A stretch of DNA of 30,718 nt from assembly GCA_013044465.1 (NCBI GenBank), contig JABEUL010000304.1, forward strand, positions 1 through 30,718. The letters are read 5' to 3'. The translations under genes and the position numbers were made by a program. The notes beneath the pieces are model-generated. The model was not told where the DNA came from and did not search any database. It saw only the letters and a list, made by a program, of their open reading frames with translations. This stretch comes from Acidimicrobiales bacterium (GTDB taxonomy: Bacteria > Actinomycetota > Acidimicrobiia > Acidimicrobiales > JABEUL01). Within the stretch, counting starts at the first letter, position 1, and every line of letters begins with the position of its first letter. This document shows positions 15,178 to 24,285 of this stretch, piece by piece.

Positions 15178-15645
15178 ATGGATGGCAACTCAATTTCTAA
15201 TGAGAGATTTATCTCAGCACCACCTGAAAAAATATTCGATATTCTCGCAAGGCCGTCACGTCACCATGAGATAGATGGTTCTGGAACTGTGAGGAAACCT
15301 AGTGCCTCATCACCCGAAAGAGTCAAATTAGGCGATGAATTTAGAATGGCGATGAAAATAGGCGCACCCTACATGATGGTTAACAAAGTAATTGAATTCG
15401 AAGAAGGAAAATTAATTGCATGGCAGCCAAGGGCTCCTTGGTTTATTGGGAACTTCATAGGTGGACGCATCTGGAGATATGAACTCGAACCAAAAGATGG
15501 CGGGACACTTGTGCGAGAGACTTGGGATGTTAGCCAGGAAAAACATAGGAAGGCTGTGGATAATGACATCGTCACGACCAGAGTCACTGCTGCTCTTGAG
15601 AGCACCTTAAAGCGGTTAGAAGAAGTAGTGGGCCAAACTAGCTAG
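15178..15645 (+). CDS. SRPBCC-family (polyketide cyclase-like) protein
   Basis: 155 residues with the START/Bet v1-like layout: a first strand ISNERFISAPPEKIFDILARPSRH, the central strands GDEFRMAMKIGAPYMMVNKVIEFEEGKLIAWQP, and a long C-terminal helix (RVTAALESTLKRLEEVVG). Such proteins form a hydrophobic cavity for a small ligand; the ligand cannot be predicted. GGAAGG lies about 12 nt before the ATG. The next gene (universal stress protein) is 66 bp downstream on the same strand. Confidence 0.8.
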   Translation: MDGNSISNERFISAPPEKIFDILARPSRHHEIDGSGTVRKPSASSPERVKLGDEFRMAMKIGAPYMMVNKVIEFEEGKLIAWQPRAPWFIGNFIGGRIWRYELEPKDGGTLVRETWDVSQEKHRKAVDNDIVTTRVTAALESTLKRLEEVVGQTS

Positions 15646-15711
15646 GGAATTCCAATAGGCACAAAGTCCTTACTGCACGCACAGCGCATCATATCTACTA
15701 ATGTCGTAACT

Positions 15712-16176
15712 ATGAGCGATAATGATAAAGCAGCAGATGGAGGCCATTTTGTTTTGGTGGGTGTAGATGGTTCAGAATCATCTTTTGATGCACTGGATCA
15801 AGCAAGCAATGAAGCTATGTGGAGAGGCGTACCACTTAAAATTTTATGTTCTTGGCAAGTGCCAACATCACTCGGGATGGCACCTATTGCACCAACGGAT
15901 GGTGAACCATATTTGGCATTTCAAGAATCAGCAAAGACCATTTTAAAAAGTGCGATAGAAAGAGTTAAAAGCCACCATCCCGATATTGAGGTAGATGGAG
16001 TTGTAATTGAAGAAGCACCAGCTCGAGCGCTGGTCGACGAGGCTGGCAAAGCTGCCCTGATCGTGGTTGGCACAAGGGGACATGGCGGGTTTGCCGGATT
16101 ACTTCTTGGATCAGTAAGCACCTATGTAATCCATCATGCGAAGTGCCCAGTTTTAGTTGTAAGAAGCCACCATTAA
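15712..16176 (+). CDS. Universal stress protein (UspA family)
   Basis: 154 residues, one Usp domain. Strand one reads FVLVGVDGSESSFDALDQA with the conserved Asp, and the C-terminus has the ATP-binding signature G-X2-G-X9-G-S as GTRGHGGFAGLLLGS, then HHAKCPVLVV. ATP-binding Usp proteins in actinomycetes are often induced by hypoxia or stationary phase. It converges with the PNPOx-like gene; 35 bp separate the stops and no clear terminator is visible. Confidence 0.92.
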   Translation: MSDNDKAADGGHFVLVGVDGSESSFDALDQASNEAMWRGVPLKILCSWQVPTSLGMAPIAPTDGEPYLAFQESAKTILKSAIERVKSHHPDIEVDGVVIEEAPARALVDEAGKAALIVVGTRGHGGFAGLLLGSVSTYVIHHAKCPVLVVRSHH

Positions 16177-16211
16177 GATTTGATGGCGTAATTACCTGTG
16201 GGGAATAAAAC

Positions 16212-16763
16212 TTAAAGACCAGGGAGCCCGTCAATAGATGTTTGATTTTTCTCCATCCAGTACTTTCTGATTCCGTCTTCACCTTTTCTAGAAGCACTAT
16301 CATTCATCTGGTCCCTATGTGAAACAAAGTCCATTAGGGGCACCCCGTATCCGCAAGAATCAGAGATTCGCTCAGATTCAACAACCACAATGGAGCGCGC
16401 TCCAATGGTCGCAGGATCTTTGAAATGATAAATCATCTCAGCGAAACTCGGCTCATCCCTCTTTATGACTGAGCCGCTCCCGTGTATTCGAACAATTCTT
16501 GGAGGTCCCACAAACGCACAGAACATCAAGGTTATTCTGCCATTTTCGCTTAGATGTGAAACGGTTTCGATTCCGCTTCCGGTTTGGTCCAAGTACGCAA
16601 CGCTCTTTTGACCTAACACCACAAGTTCCCCACGATTGCCCTTGGGAGAACAGTTAACGTGCCCATTTTCTGAAAGTGGTGCCGTAGCTACAAAAAAGAC
16701 TGGAGAAGATTCCATGAATTCTTTCAGTTTGGAATCAATCTCGTTCCATATTCGTCCCATCAT
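16212..16763 (-). CDS. Pyridoxamine 5'-phosphate oxidase-like flavin-binding protein
   Basis: 183 residues. The split-barrel fold is visible as FFVATAPLSENGHVNCSPKG, ELVVLGQKSVAYLDQTGSG, GRITLMFCAFVGPPRIVRIHG and the later SRKGEDGIRKYWMEKN. Members bind FMN, F420 or haem and mostly act on small redox substrates; the true PNP oxidase motif is not evident, so the substrate is open. Two ATG codons are adjacent (16763 and 16760); either could be used. Confidence 0.8.
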   Translation of the reverse strand: MMGRIWNEIDSKLKEFMESSPVFFVATAPLSENGHVNCSPKGNRGELVVLGQKSVAYLDQTGSGIETVSHLSENGRITLMFCAFVGPPRIVRIHGSGSVIKRDEPSFAEMIYHFKDPATIGARSIVVVESERISDSCGYGVPLMDFVSHRDQMNDSASRKGEDGIRKYWMEKNQTSIDGLPGL

Positions 16764-16815
16764 CCCATTGTGGCAGATTCCTAGACCATGTAAATAATGA
16801 ATCGTAATTGTCTAT

Positions 16816-19395
16816 TTACACTTCTGTGGCAAGGGCCACCACGGGAGGAGTCTTAGCTGCCCGTCTTGCTGGAATCAAAGAAGCAAGTATTCCTGCAAGT
16901 GCCGCCACAACTACATCAACTATTAGGAGTGATATTGGAACAGAAAATACTGTTACACCTTGGGCGTTTAGAACCAAAACAATCCCCCACGATGCTGCTA
17001 CTCCAATTGCAATACCTAGTACTGCTCCCATCACTGCCAAAAGCATTCCTTCAAGGGCAAGCATTGTGGCAACATAAGGTCTTGTCAAACCTAGTGATCG
17101 GAGTAGCCCCAACTCCCGAGTTCGCTCGACCACCGATAACGTCAGAGTATTTGCAATTCCTATGAATGAAATTAATAAAGCGAGAGCAAGCAATGCAGTG
17201 AAAAGGGCAAGAATCTGGCCAATTTTATTTGACAAATTACTTTCAAAGGTCCCAATATCTTGGGAGGTTACAAGTGGGTAGGGGTCGATTTCCTTTTGCA
17301 ACTGGGCTCTGGCTTGGACAAGAGTCACGCTGGGCTTTGCAGTCAAAAATAGTTCGTCATCTCCAACACCAGGAAAGCGCGGAGCGAAATCTATCACCGG
17401 AATGACTAAGTTGCTCAAAAATGCCAAATTGTTTGAGATAGCCACTACAGTTGTAGTACTTGGAGGCGGCAAGGCAGTTGCTGTTGAAAGCCCACCTGAA
17501 ATTGCGATAGTCTCTCCCACTTTGACATGAAGGCTATGGGCGAGTGACGACGAGATGACTGCGGTGCCACTTGCGCCAAAATTGGCCAATGAACCTGAAG
17601 TAATTGTGAGTTGGGACTGACTAAGAAGCACAGGTGTGACTCCTGAAACATCTTGATTTTTTCCATTTACAACTGCTTGCCCGGACCTCACTTCATTAAC
17701 GTATTTAAAAAGGTTTGTTTTGGATGCACTTGTCGCAATAGAGGACGGAACGGTAGTGCCTCTTAGTGCTGTTGTCACTACGAAATCAAATGGAAAATTT
17801 TTGGCAATGGTAGAGTCAATCGAAGCGTTTAGAGATGACGATATGACGCTAAAAAGTGAAATTAGTGCCAATCCAATGGTAAGGGCGGCAGAGGTTGAAG
17901 CTGTTCTTGAGGGATTTCTAATTGTATTTAGAGTTGCAAGCTTTCCTGTAGTTCCAAAAATTCGTGCAGGAATGCCCAGGACTGTCATAACCGGTCTTAC
18001 TACAAGGGGAGCAAAAACTAATAGACCCGCAAAAGCAAGTGCACCACCAACAGCTATTAATGGCAGTGATGCATTGGCTCCCAAATTAGTAACAATTATC
18101 AGTACTCCAATGGCAATCAAAGCAACCGAGGTCGCTAATCTCTTGACGGTTAATGCGCCACCAAAACTGGTATCGCTGTGGTGGCGGAGAGCTTGCAAGG
18201 GCGACACCCTTGTAGCACTTCTGGCAGGCAAGATAGAGGCAGCCACAGTAGTAACCACTCCAACAAGACTTCCAATTATCAAAGTTCTGACTGTTATTTG
18301 GATTGGGGCACTTGGTATTCCCCCGCCTCTAAATGCCCCAAATATTCCGTGAAGTCCAATTGCAACAAGCACACCTAGTGCTATACCAATTCCAGAAGCC
18401 ACTACTCCTGTGGCAAAAGACTCACTTATTATTGCCTTAAATACCTGATTCCTTGTGGCACCTAAACATCGAAGAAGAGCTAACTCTCTGGATCGCTGCG
18501 TTACTAGGACCCTAAAAGTATTTGCAATTACAATTGAAGCTACAAGTATGGCAATTACGGCAAAGGTTAAAAGTGCATTTCCTATTGCATTTGCTCGCTT
18601 AATAACAGCATTTTCATCATTAAAAGTCTTAGTTGCACCTGTTTCTACAACGGCATTAGGTCCAAGTATTGATGCAATGCGGTTTGAAAGAGTTGTTTGA
18701 TTTACACCGGGTGCGGCAATTACATCGATCTCTCGGAAGCCAGCTTGTCCAGTTACAGAAGCTGCTTCCCTTGGGGTAAATCCTATTATTGAGCTTCCGT
18801 TAAATGCTTGAGTTAGCCCAACAGAGACAATTCCAACCACCTGAAACTTTTGGGGGAGTCCACTTTTGCCAACCACACTTATTGTGTCTCCGATATTTAG
18901 ATTAAGAGTCGCAGCAGTATTTGAATCTAAGTCAACCTGACTAGCCGTCGTCGGCCTTGTTCCAGAGAGTACCTTAATCCACTTGAAGCTTGGATCAGAT
19001 GGGACGCCAACACCAAAAGAAGTGCCGCGCCCGCCATATGGATGTCCTGATTTGTCGAGGATTACGGCTGCACCAATTAACTGCCCCGAAGCCGATTTTA
19101 CTCCCGAGATGCCCTGGACCTGAGTAAGTATGCCAGGTGCAAGGTAGTGAATAATTCTCGACCTACCATCTCCACCTCCTGGCCCAGGTTGATTTGGAGA
19201 AGTAGTTTGGGGAGGAAGAACTGCTACGTCAATTCCTTGGTCGCCTTGTGCAAATGACTGGATCATGGCGACCTTAAGAGTGTCTGTGAATACAAGGGTT
19301 CCCACAGCAAAGGCCACTCCAAGTGATATTGCTAGTGCAGATGCAAAAAGTCTTCCCGCGTGAGCACGAATGCTAGAAAGTATTGTTGTAAGCAA
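16816..19395 (-). CDS. ABC exporter permease, MacB/FtsX type
   Basis: 859 residues in two tandem FtsX modules. The N-terminal helix (about 15-40) is followed by a large extracytoplasmic domain (about 45-260) and three helices. There is a second copy of the arrangement after about 420. The final helix block begins ALLALALLISFIGIANTLTLSVVERTRELGLLRSLG, the standard FtsX coupling motif; the first module has the matching RSRELALLRCLG. The start is TTG at 19395, directly after the ATPase stop, with AGGGA 5 nt upstream. It probably exports or extracts a lipid, peptide or lipoprotein together with the ATPase. Confidence 0.88.
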   Translation of the reverse strand: MLTTILSSIRAHAGRLFASALAISLGVAFAVGTLVFTDTLKVAMIQSFAQGDQGIDVAVLPPQTTSPNQPGPGGGDGRSRIIHYLAPGILTQVQGISGVKSASGQLIGAAVILDKSGHPYGGRGTSFGVGVPSDPSFKWIKVLSGTRPTTASQVDLDSNTAATLNLNIGDTISVVGKSGLPQKFQVVGIVSVGLTQAFNGSSIIGFTPREAASVTGQAGFREIDVIAAPGVNQTTLSNRIASILGPNAVVETGATKTFNDENAVIKRANAIGNALLTFAVIAILVASIVIANTFRVLVTQRSRELALLRCLGATRNQVFKAIISESFATGVVASGIGIALGVLVAIGLHGIFGAFRGGGIPSAPIQITVRTLIIGSLVGVVTTVAASILPARSATRVSPLQALRHHSDTSFGGALTVKRLATSVALIAIGVLIIVTNLGANASLPLIAVGGALAFAGLLVFAPLVVRPVMTVLGIPARIFGTTGKLATLNTIRNPSRTASTSAALTIGLALISLFSVISSSLNASIDSTIAKNFPFDFVVTTALRGTTVPSSIATSASKTNLFKYVNEVRSGQAVVNGKNQDVSGVTPVLLSQSQLTITSGSLANFGASGTAVISSSLAHSLHVKVGETIAISGGLSTATALPPPSTTTVVAISNNLAFLSNLVIPVIDFAPRFPGVGDDELFLTAKPSVTLVQARAQLQKEIDPYPLVTSQDIGTFESNLSNKIGQILALFTALLALALLISFIGIANTLTLSVVERTRELGLLRSLGLTRPYVATMLALEGMLLAVMGAVLGIAIGVAASWGIVLVLNAQGVTVFSVPISLLIVDVVVAALAGILASLIPARRAAKTPPVVALATEV

Positions 19396-20154
19396 TTACG
19401 TCCCTAGGGTCTCAAGGGCTTCAAGGACACTTTTTTGAGTTGGACTTTCAATGCTGTGGATGATTTGGCCGTCCGCTAAGAGGACTGCCTTATCGGCAAA
19501 ACTTGCCGCATTTGGATCATGAGTAACCATTACAATTGTTTGACCGTGCTCATGCACACTTGAGCGCAAAAATCCCAGTAGCAATGCGCCGGCTTTTGAA
19601 TCCAAATTTCCCGTAGGCTCATCTGCAAAAACAACAGTAGGCTTTGACAGCAATGCACGAGCTGCCGCTACTCGCTGTTGTTGGCCTCCAGAGAGTTCAC
19701 TTGGCCTGTGCTTAAGCCGATCTCTAATTCCTAGTAAGTCAATTAAAGTAGTAAACCACTTTTCATCAACACTTGAACCTGCAAGGTCGGAGGGAAGCCG
19801 AATATTTTGCTCGGCCGTCAGAGTGGGAAGAAGATTAAACGACTGGAACATAAAGCCAATTGAATTTCTCCTAAGCCTTGTTAGTTGCCTATCTGATAGC
19901 CCATTTAAGTTGGTGGATCCGATTACTACATTTCCAGATGTCAAATTGTCAAGACCAGCCATGCAGTGCAAAAGCGTAGATTTTCCTGAACCCGAAGGCC
20001 CCATTACGGCGAGAAACTGACCAAGTGGAACCTCCAGCGAAACGCCATTAAGTGCTGTTACTGCACTTTCTGAACCGATTTTCCCGTAAATCTTTACAGC
20101 ATTGTATGTCGCAACTGCATTGTCATATTCGATCTTGGGCTGGAATGTAGCCAT
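19396..20154 (-). CDS. ABC exporter ATP-binding protein (LolD/MacB type)
   Basis: 252 residues. Walker A GPSGSGKST (52-60), Q-loop FQSFNLLPTLTAEQN, signature LSGGQQQRVAAARALL, Walker B VVFADEPTGNLDS and H-loop VTHD are all intact. AAGGAGT lies 4 nt before the ATG at 20154. The gene is immediately followed by the permease, so the two form one exporter. Its promoter has a copy of the PadR operator (20260-20278). Confidence 0.93.
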   Translation of the reverse strand: MATFQPKIEYDNAVATYNAVKIYGKIGSESAVTALNGVSLEVPLGQFLAVMGPSGSGKSTLLHCMAGLDNLTSGNVVIGSTNLNGLSDRQLTRLRRNSIGFMFQSFNLLPTLTAEQNIRLPSDLAGSSVDEKWFTTLIDLLGIRDRLKHRPSELSGGQQQRVAAARALLSKPTVVFADEPTGNLDSKAGALLLGFLRSSVHEHGQTIVMVTHDPNAASFADKAVLLADGQIIHSIESPTQKSVLEALETLGT

Positions 20155-20255
20155 AACTACTCCTTGAAATTGTAGGTCTATCAGCTATCCAGCCAACTTA
20201 GCCCATAGAGTTACTTAATTATTGCCGCACTTTAGGGTAAATTCTCAATCTCAAG

Positions 20256-20284
20256 AGACTACTACGTGTTACGTAGTAAGTCAA
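20256..20284 (-). promoter_or_regulatory. ABC exporter promoter with PadR operator
   Basis: TTGACT (20284-20279), a 17-nt spacer and a weak TAGTCT (20261-20256). The palindrome TACTACGT-GTT-ACGTAGTA (20260-20278) occupies the spacer exactly as in the padR promoter at 15012-15030. Both 8-bp arms are identical to those of the padR site. Confidence 0.82.
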
Positions 20285-20326
20285 ATTATGCCTTTAAATT
20301 CAGAAACTAACTGAAAGTGCAGGTCT

Positions 20327-20355
20327 TTGCCAACTGTAGACACTACGGTCATAGT
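20327..20355 (+). promoter_or_regulatory. Promoter candidate of the CHAP gene
   Basis: TTGCCA (20327-20332), a 17-nt spacer and CATAGT (20350-20355), with the ATG at 20367. The leader would be only about 5 nt and there is no Shine-Dalgarno. The PadR site at 20260-20278 is about 50 bp further upstream. Confidence 0.45.
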
Positions 20356-20366
20356 TAGCTAATCTT

Positions 20367-21368
20367 ATGAGTATGGCTCGCGCTTTACATAGTCGAACCA
20401 GACACAAAAGACATATGCTTTTAAGGCCGACTCGTTACGAACTTTCGCGCCTCACTCCAAAAAATCTTCGAACTAGACGAATGATCTTTGCAAGCTCAAT
20501 ACTTATCCTGTTGGCCTCGCTCACAGCAGGCCTTATTTATCTAGGAAGCAGCGGACCTAGCCCATCTGCAGTGGGACAGAATCTAGTTACTACAACGATT
20601 GGTCATAAATCGACAAGTTCTGTTCCTGGAATTTCAATTTCTTCCACTCCTACCTCAACTACAGATTCCCAAGGCGGCATTGCCCTTGACACGCTCCCAC
20701 AAGTCACCTCCACGACCGTAGCCCCGTTGGCCCCGTCAACAACTTCGAAGCCGGTTTATAATCCGCCCACTACTCAGCCCAATGTAACTACCACTACCCA
20801 ACCAACCCCACCTTCTACGACCACTACCCAACCTAATATTTCACAGCTGGATCAATCTATAGCTAATCTCGCATCAAGCTTCGACCAGTATCACTCAGCA
20901 TTTGTTGAGGCAAACCCTGGATCTGGGTGTAATCCCTTCTCGGCTTATTTCCACAGGGGAGATCCAACCGTGCCTTGTCCTAATGGGTGGGAGGCCAACT
21001 ACTGGTGTGCAGACTTTGCCGAGTGGGTATGGGTGAATTCAGGCATAAGCGATGTCTCGGGGATCACAGATCAAGCAATTTCATTCATCTACTGGGGTCA
21101 GTCGCATCCCGGTTCACTTCACTTAGGTGCCACAAATGATCCCCAAGTGGGTGACGCGGTAGTTTGGGGAAACTATTCGAGTGGCTATGGATCTCATGTC
21201 GGGTTGGTAGTTGGAGTGCAAAATGGTCAGATCGAAGTGGTTTCAGGAAATGCTGGTCCTGCTGTTTATAATGGCGCAGTGGCAAGAGTTTGGAACTCAG
21301 GATATATTGATCCGACAACTTCAACTGCAGACGGAGATCCAATTATTGGCTATGTAACACCTTCATGA
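20367..21368 (+). CDS. Membrane-anchored CHAP-domain peptidoglycan hydrolase
   Basis: 333 residues. A very basic cytoplasmic N-terminus (1-38) precedes one membrane helix (about 40-60). A Thr/Ser/Pro-rich linker (60-158) follows, with repeated TTTQP units. The CHAP domain (about 175-325) has catalytic Cys214 in YWCADFAEWVW and His277 in GSHVGLVVG. CHAP amidases/endopeptidases cut peptidoglycan stem peptides. The linker would carry the catalytic domain across the cell wall. It is divergent from the ABC exporter and could share its PadR control. The stop is TGA. Confidence 0.85.
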   Translation: MSMARALHSRTRHKRHMLLRPTRYELSRLTPKNLRTRRMIFASSILILLASLTAGLIYLGSSGPSPSAVGQNLVTTTIGHKSTSSVPGISISSTPTSTTDSQGGIALDTLPQVTSTTVAPLAPSTTSKPVYNPPTTQPNVTTTTQPTPPSTTTTQPNISQLDQSIANLASSFDQYHSAFVEANPGSGCNPFSAYFHRGDPTVPCPNGWEANYWCADFAEWVWVNSGISDVSGITDQAISFIYWGQSHPGSLHLGATNDPQVGDAVVWGNYSSGYGSHVGLVVGVQNGQIEVVSGNAGPAVYNGAVARVWNSGYIDPTTSTADGDPIIGYVTPS

Positions 21369-21438
21369 TCTGAGACTTCGCTTAAAACATCCCAAATTAA
21401 GTTCAAAGTAATAGATGGAGCCGTAGAGCTAGTACCTC

Positions 21439-21930
21439 TTAATAACTTAGAATGGAGCTATTAGACCTAGCCAAGGCATTGATCCAATCAATCTTCTTTT
21501 TCTGGCCCATTTTGAGGTAGTACTTCGAGCTTCCTAATGTTATTGGTCGATGTGGATCAAGGGAAATAAAAGTATTTCGTGGAACCTCGTCGGTTATTGC
21601 AAGCGTTCTAGATATTTCGACGGCATTCCATGCCACAAAAATACGTTTATTAGTGGCAACCATTACCGGATTTTGACTTCCCAAGTTGACTCCTCTGAAA
21701 TCTGGGTCAATGCCTAAATTCGCAAAACCGTTGATCCATGGAGAAAATGTAGATATGACTATAGCGGCTCCGACTGTTTTCCCAACTGCCTTCTTAGCAG
21801 CATCACCTCTGTTCGTTAAAGCAATTGCACCTTGTAAATACTCATCGGGAGCGAGAACTCGGTATACCTTGTCGTCAACTTTTCGATCAAACTTATCTAG
21901 ATGGGATTGGATTACAAGTGGAGCTTTCAA
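21439..21930 (-). CDS. Hypothetical protein (possible bacterial PH-like fold)
   Basis: 163 residues starting at TTG (21930), with AAAGG about 10 nt upstream; no ATG is available nearby. A central weakly hydrophobic stretch (KAVGKTVGAAIVISTFSPWI) is followed by PVMVATNKRIFVAW, which resembles the 'vTnkRi' strand of bacterial PH-like domains. I do not recognise a named family. It sits between the CHAP gene (convergent) and the TetR gene (same strand, 47 bp upstream). Confidence 0.6.
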   Translation of the reverse strand: MKAPLVIQSHLDKFDRKVDDKVYRVLAPDEYLQGAIALTNRGDAAKKAVGKTVGAAIVISTFSPWINGFANLGIDPDFRGVNLGSQNPVMVATNKRIFVAWNAVEISRTLAITDEVPRNTFISLDPHRPITLGSSKYYLKMGQKKKIDWINALARSNSSILSY

Positions 21931-21977
21931 ATGACAGAAACCTTTGGAATTAGATCAATATCAAATAATAAATCAAA

Positions 21978-22643
21978 TCACGGTTTGATGTTTAAGAAAT
22001 CAGAAAGCGAAGTCAATCCTGGAACAAGTAACGCTACCATCCACTCCGACATGACTTCACATGGAAGCTCAGGGTGTTCCCACCACCAAACAGCGACTGC
22101 CTCAAATGCTCCATTTACCGCATGTGCTGTGCCTTCTAAAAACTTGTATTCAATTTGAGTGCCAATAACTCTAGTGGCTTTTTCTAAAAGACCAGCTACT
22201 AGGTCAAACTGCTGCTTGCGGACCGATTCTGCTTCCGTTGAGAAAGAAGACGCCACGTCGCCGACAAAAAGGGCGCTCCACGACTGGCGGTGTTCATCGA
22301 TAAATTTGAAAAAAGCTAGCGAACCTGCACGAAGTTGGGATACTGGTTCACTCTGATGAGATACGGCCTCGGCAATTTGCTCCCTTAACTCCCCTGAGGC
22401 CCTTGCAATACAGGCCTTGAAAAGCTCTTCTTTAGAGCCCACTAGATCATAGATAACCGGTTTTGAAACACCTGCCCGAAGGGCCAATTCATCCATAGAT
22501 GCAACAGCAAACCCCTTTTCTGCAAAAAGTTCCTCGGCCAGGGCTAAAACCTGCTTCTCTCTTATATGTCTTGGCACTCGACCGTGAGGGTAGGCTTCGA
22601 CCTCGGCTGTGGCTATTTGAACTGCGGAATGAGTTGTACCCAT
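21978..22643 (-). CDS. TetR-family repressor of the monooxygenase cluster
   Basis: 221 residues. The DNA-binding domain (about 22-75) reads VLALAEELFAEKGFAVASMDELALRAGVSKPVIYDLVGSKEELF. The rest is a ligand-binding helical domain. The ATG at 22643 is 6 nt after TATAAG, a leaderless start. Its promoter carries two tandem palindromes (22647-22674), and the divergent gene encodes a Baeyer-Villiger-type monooxygenase, so the protein probably represses both. The ligand may be the ketone or lipid substrate. Confidence 0.9.
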   Translation of the reverse strand: MGTTHSAVQIATAEVEAYPHGRVPRHIREKQVLALAEELFAEKGFAVASMDELALRAGVSKPVIYDLVGSKEELFKACIARASGELREQIAEAVSHQSEPVSQLRAGSLAFFKFIDEHRQSWSALFVGDVASSFSTEAESVRKQQFDLVAGLLEKATRVIGTQIEYKFLEGTAHAVNGAFEAVAVWWWEHPELPCEVMSEWMVALLVPGLTSLSDFLNIKP

Positions 22644-22646
22644 GAT

Positions 22647-22678
22647 CTACTTATAGTAAGCTACTTTTAGTAAGTCAA
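22647..22678 (-). promoter_or_regulatory. tetR promoter with two tandem operators
   Basis: TTGACT (22678-22673), a 17-nt spacer and TATAAG (22655-22650), then 6 nt to the ATG. Two adjacent 14-bp copies, CTACTTATAGTAAG (22647-22660) and CTACTTTTAGTAAG (22661-22674), each contain a TACT-N3-AGTA palindrome and cover the whole promoter. Confidence 0.82.
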
Positions 22679-22726
22679 GTTTATCCCGAATAAACCTTGG
22701 AAATATTTATAATATCAGGAGGCAAG

Positions 22727-24238
22727 ATGGCTGTATCAAAAAAAGTGGTAGCCATTAAAGGAGGCGAAAGTTCTCAAAAACGAGATTTTGACGTATTGAT
22801 TTTGGGTACTGGCTTCAGTGGTTTAGGAATGGCCATTCGCCTCCGACAAAAAGGATATCGCGATTTTGCCGTTATCGAGCGGGCCCAAGATGTGGGAGGA
22901 ACTTGGTATGCAAACCACTATCCGGGATGTGCCTGTGATGTTCCCTCGCACGTTTACTCATTTTCATTTGCACCAAATCCGAATTGGACTCGGATGTTCT
23001 CACCTCAAAGTGAAATTCAGAGCTATTTGAAGAGGTGCGCCGAAAACTTTTCAATTATGCCACATATTCATTTTGGTACTGAAGTCTTAGAGACAAATTG
23101 GGACGAAGCGGGAAAAAGGTGGATTACAAAAACCTCAGATAGCACCTACACTTCCAGAATTCTCGTAGCTGGAACCGGAGCTTTAAGTGAGGCCAAGCTG
23201 CCTGATTTTCCAGGAATTGAGAACTTTAAAGGCGAGATGTTTCACTCAGCCAACTGGGATCACGACATTGATCTTGAAGGGAAAAGAATTGCCGTAATTG
23301 GGACTGGGGCTTCCACAATTCAATTCGTTCCAGAGATTCAGCCAAAGGCTGCGCACTTGGATGTTTACATGAGAACCGCTCCTTGGATAATGCCGCACCC
23401 CGATCGTCCAGTTACCAAGATGGAAAGATCAATTTATAAGTTAATTCCAGCCGCCCAGTTAAGTATGAGGGCTGCAATATTCTGGGCTAGAGAGACTTTT
23501 GTTTTAGCATTTACCTCCCAGCGGAAAATGATGAAGATCGGTGAATTCATTGCAAGCAAGCACTTAGCCAAGCAAGTCCCCGATTTGGAACTTAGAAAAA
23601 AACTGACTCCGAATTTCGAAATGGGTTGCAAACGAGTCCTGCTCTCAAATAAGTTTTACCCGACTCTCGGGAAGGAAAACGTCGACTTGGTCGTTGATCC
23701 AATCGCAAAAGTAAGTCAAGACTCGATAATTTCTAACGATGGCACCAAAAGAGAAGTTGACGTTATCATTTTTGGCACGGGATTCCAAGTTGCAGAGATG
23801 CCTTTTTCTGAAAGAGTTAGGGGTCGAGAAGGAAAATTTCTCTCCGAGCAGTGGAAGGGAAGTCCAAGAGCTCACATGGGAACAACTGTCCCAGGATTTC
23901 CAAATTTCTTCGTCTTCATGGGGCCAAATACGGGACTAGGCCACAACTCAATGGTTTATATGATCGAATCTCAAATCGCATATGTCTTGGAAGCAATCAA
24001 ATTGATGGAGAAAACTGACTCCGTTGCAATCGAACCCAAGCAAGAAGCACTAGATCAATTTGTTGAAGATCTGGATAAAAAGATGGAAGGCACGGTCTGG
24101 ACAAGTGGTTGTGCAAGCTGGTACTTGGATTCCCAGGGAAGAAATCCCACCCTCTGGCCCGGGTTTAGCTGGGAGTTTCGCAAAGCTACAAGGAAATTGA
24201 AGGAGTCCGAGTACTCCTTTGAAAAGGCATCCCTTTAA
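22727..24238 (+). CDS. Flavin monooxygenase, Baeyer-Villiger type
   Basis: 503 residues from the ATG at 22727, chosen because AGGAGG (22717-22722) lies 4 nt upstream; the longer frame from 22697 lacks such a site. FAD-binding ILGTGFSGLG is near the N-terminus, VGGTWYANHYPGCACDVPSH follows, and the NADPH site is VIGTGASTIQFVPEI. The fingerprint FKGEMFHSANWD fits the FxGxxxHxxxW motif of Baeyer-Villiger monooxygenases. Such enzymes insert oxygen next to a carbonyl to make an ester or lactone. It is followed by an SDR and an acyl-CoA dehydrogenase-like gene, a catabolic arrangement. The substrate is unknown. Confidence 0.9.
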   Translation: MAVSKKVVAIKGGESSQKRDFDVLILGTGFSGLGMAIRLRQKGYRDFAVIERAQDVGGTWYANHYPGCACDVPSHVYSFSFAPNPNWTRMFSPQSEIQSYLKRCAENFSIMPHIHFGTEVLETNWDEAGKRWITKTSDSTYTSRILVAGTGALSEAKLPDFPGIENFKGEMFHSANWDHDIDLEGKRIAVIGTGASTIQFVPEIQPKAAHLDVYMRTAPWIMPHPDRPVTKMERSIYKLIPAAQLSMRAAIFWARETFVLAFTSQRKMMKIGEFIASKHLAKQVPDLELRKKLTPNFEMGCKRVLLSNKFYPTLGKENVDLVVDPIAKVSQDSIISNDGTKREVDVIIFGTGFQVAEMPFSERVRGREGKFLSEQWKGSPRAHMGTTVPGFPNFFVFMGPNTGLGHNSMVYMIESQIAYVLEAIKLMEKTDSVAIEPKQEALDQFVEDLDKKMEGTVWTSGCASWYLDSQGRNPTLWPGFSWEFRKATRKLKESEYSFEKASL

Positions 24239-24241
24239 TCG

Positions 24242-24258
24242 ACTAATTTTTAATTAGT
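24242..24258. repeat. Intercistronic hairpin
   Basis: ACTAATT and AATTAGT pair perfectly around a TTT loop in the 47-bp gap between the monooxygenase and SDR genes. It is AT-rich and without a T-tail, so RNA processing or a partial terminator are both possible. Confidence 0.4.
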
Positions 24259-24285
24259 AACAAATCCTGCCAAAAGGAGTAAAAA

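Noticed and set aside
17720..18352. 210-aa plus-strand ORF opposite the ABC permease
   Set aside because: It is a shadow of the permease; its composition mirrors the opposite-strand codons.
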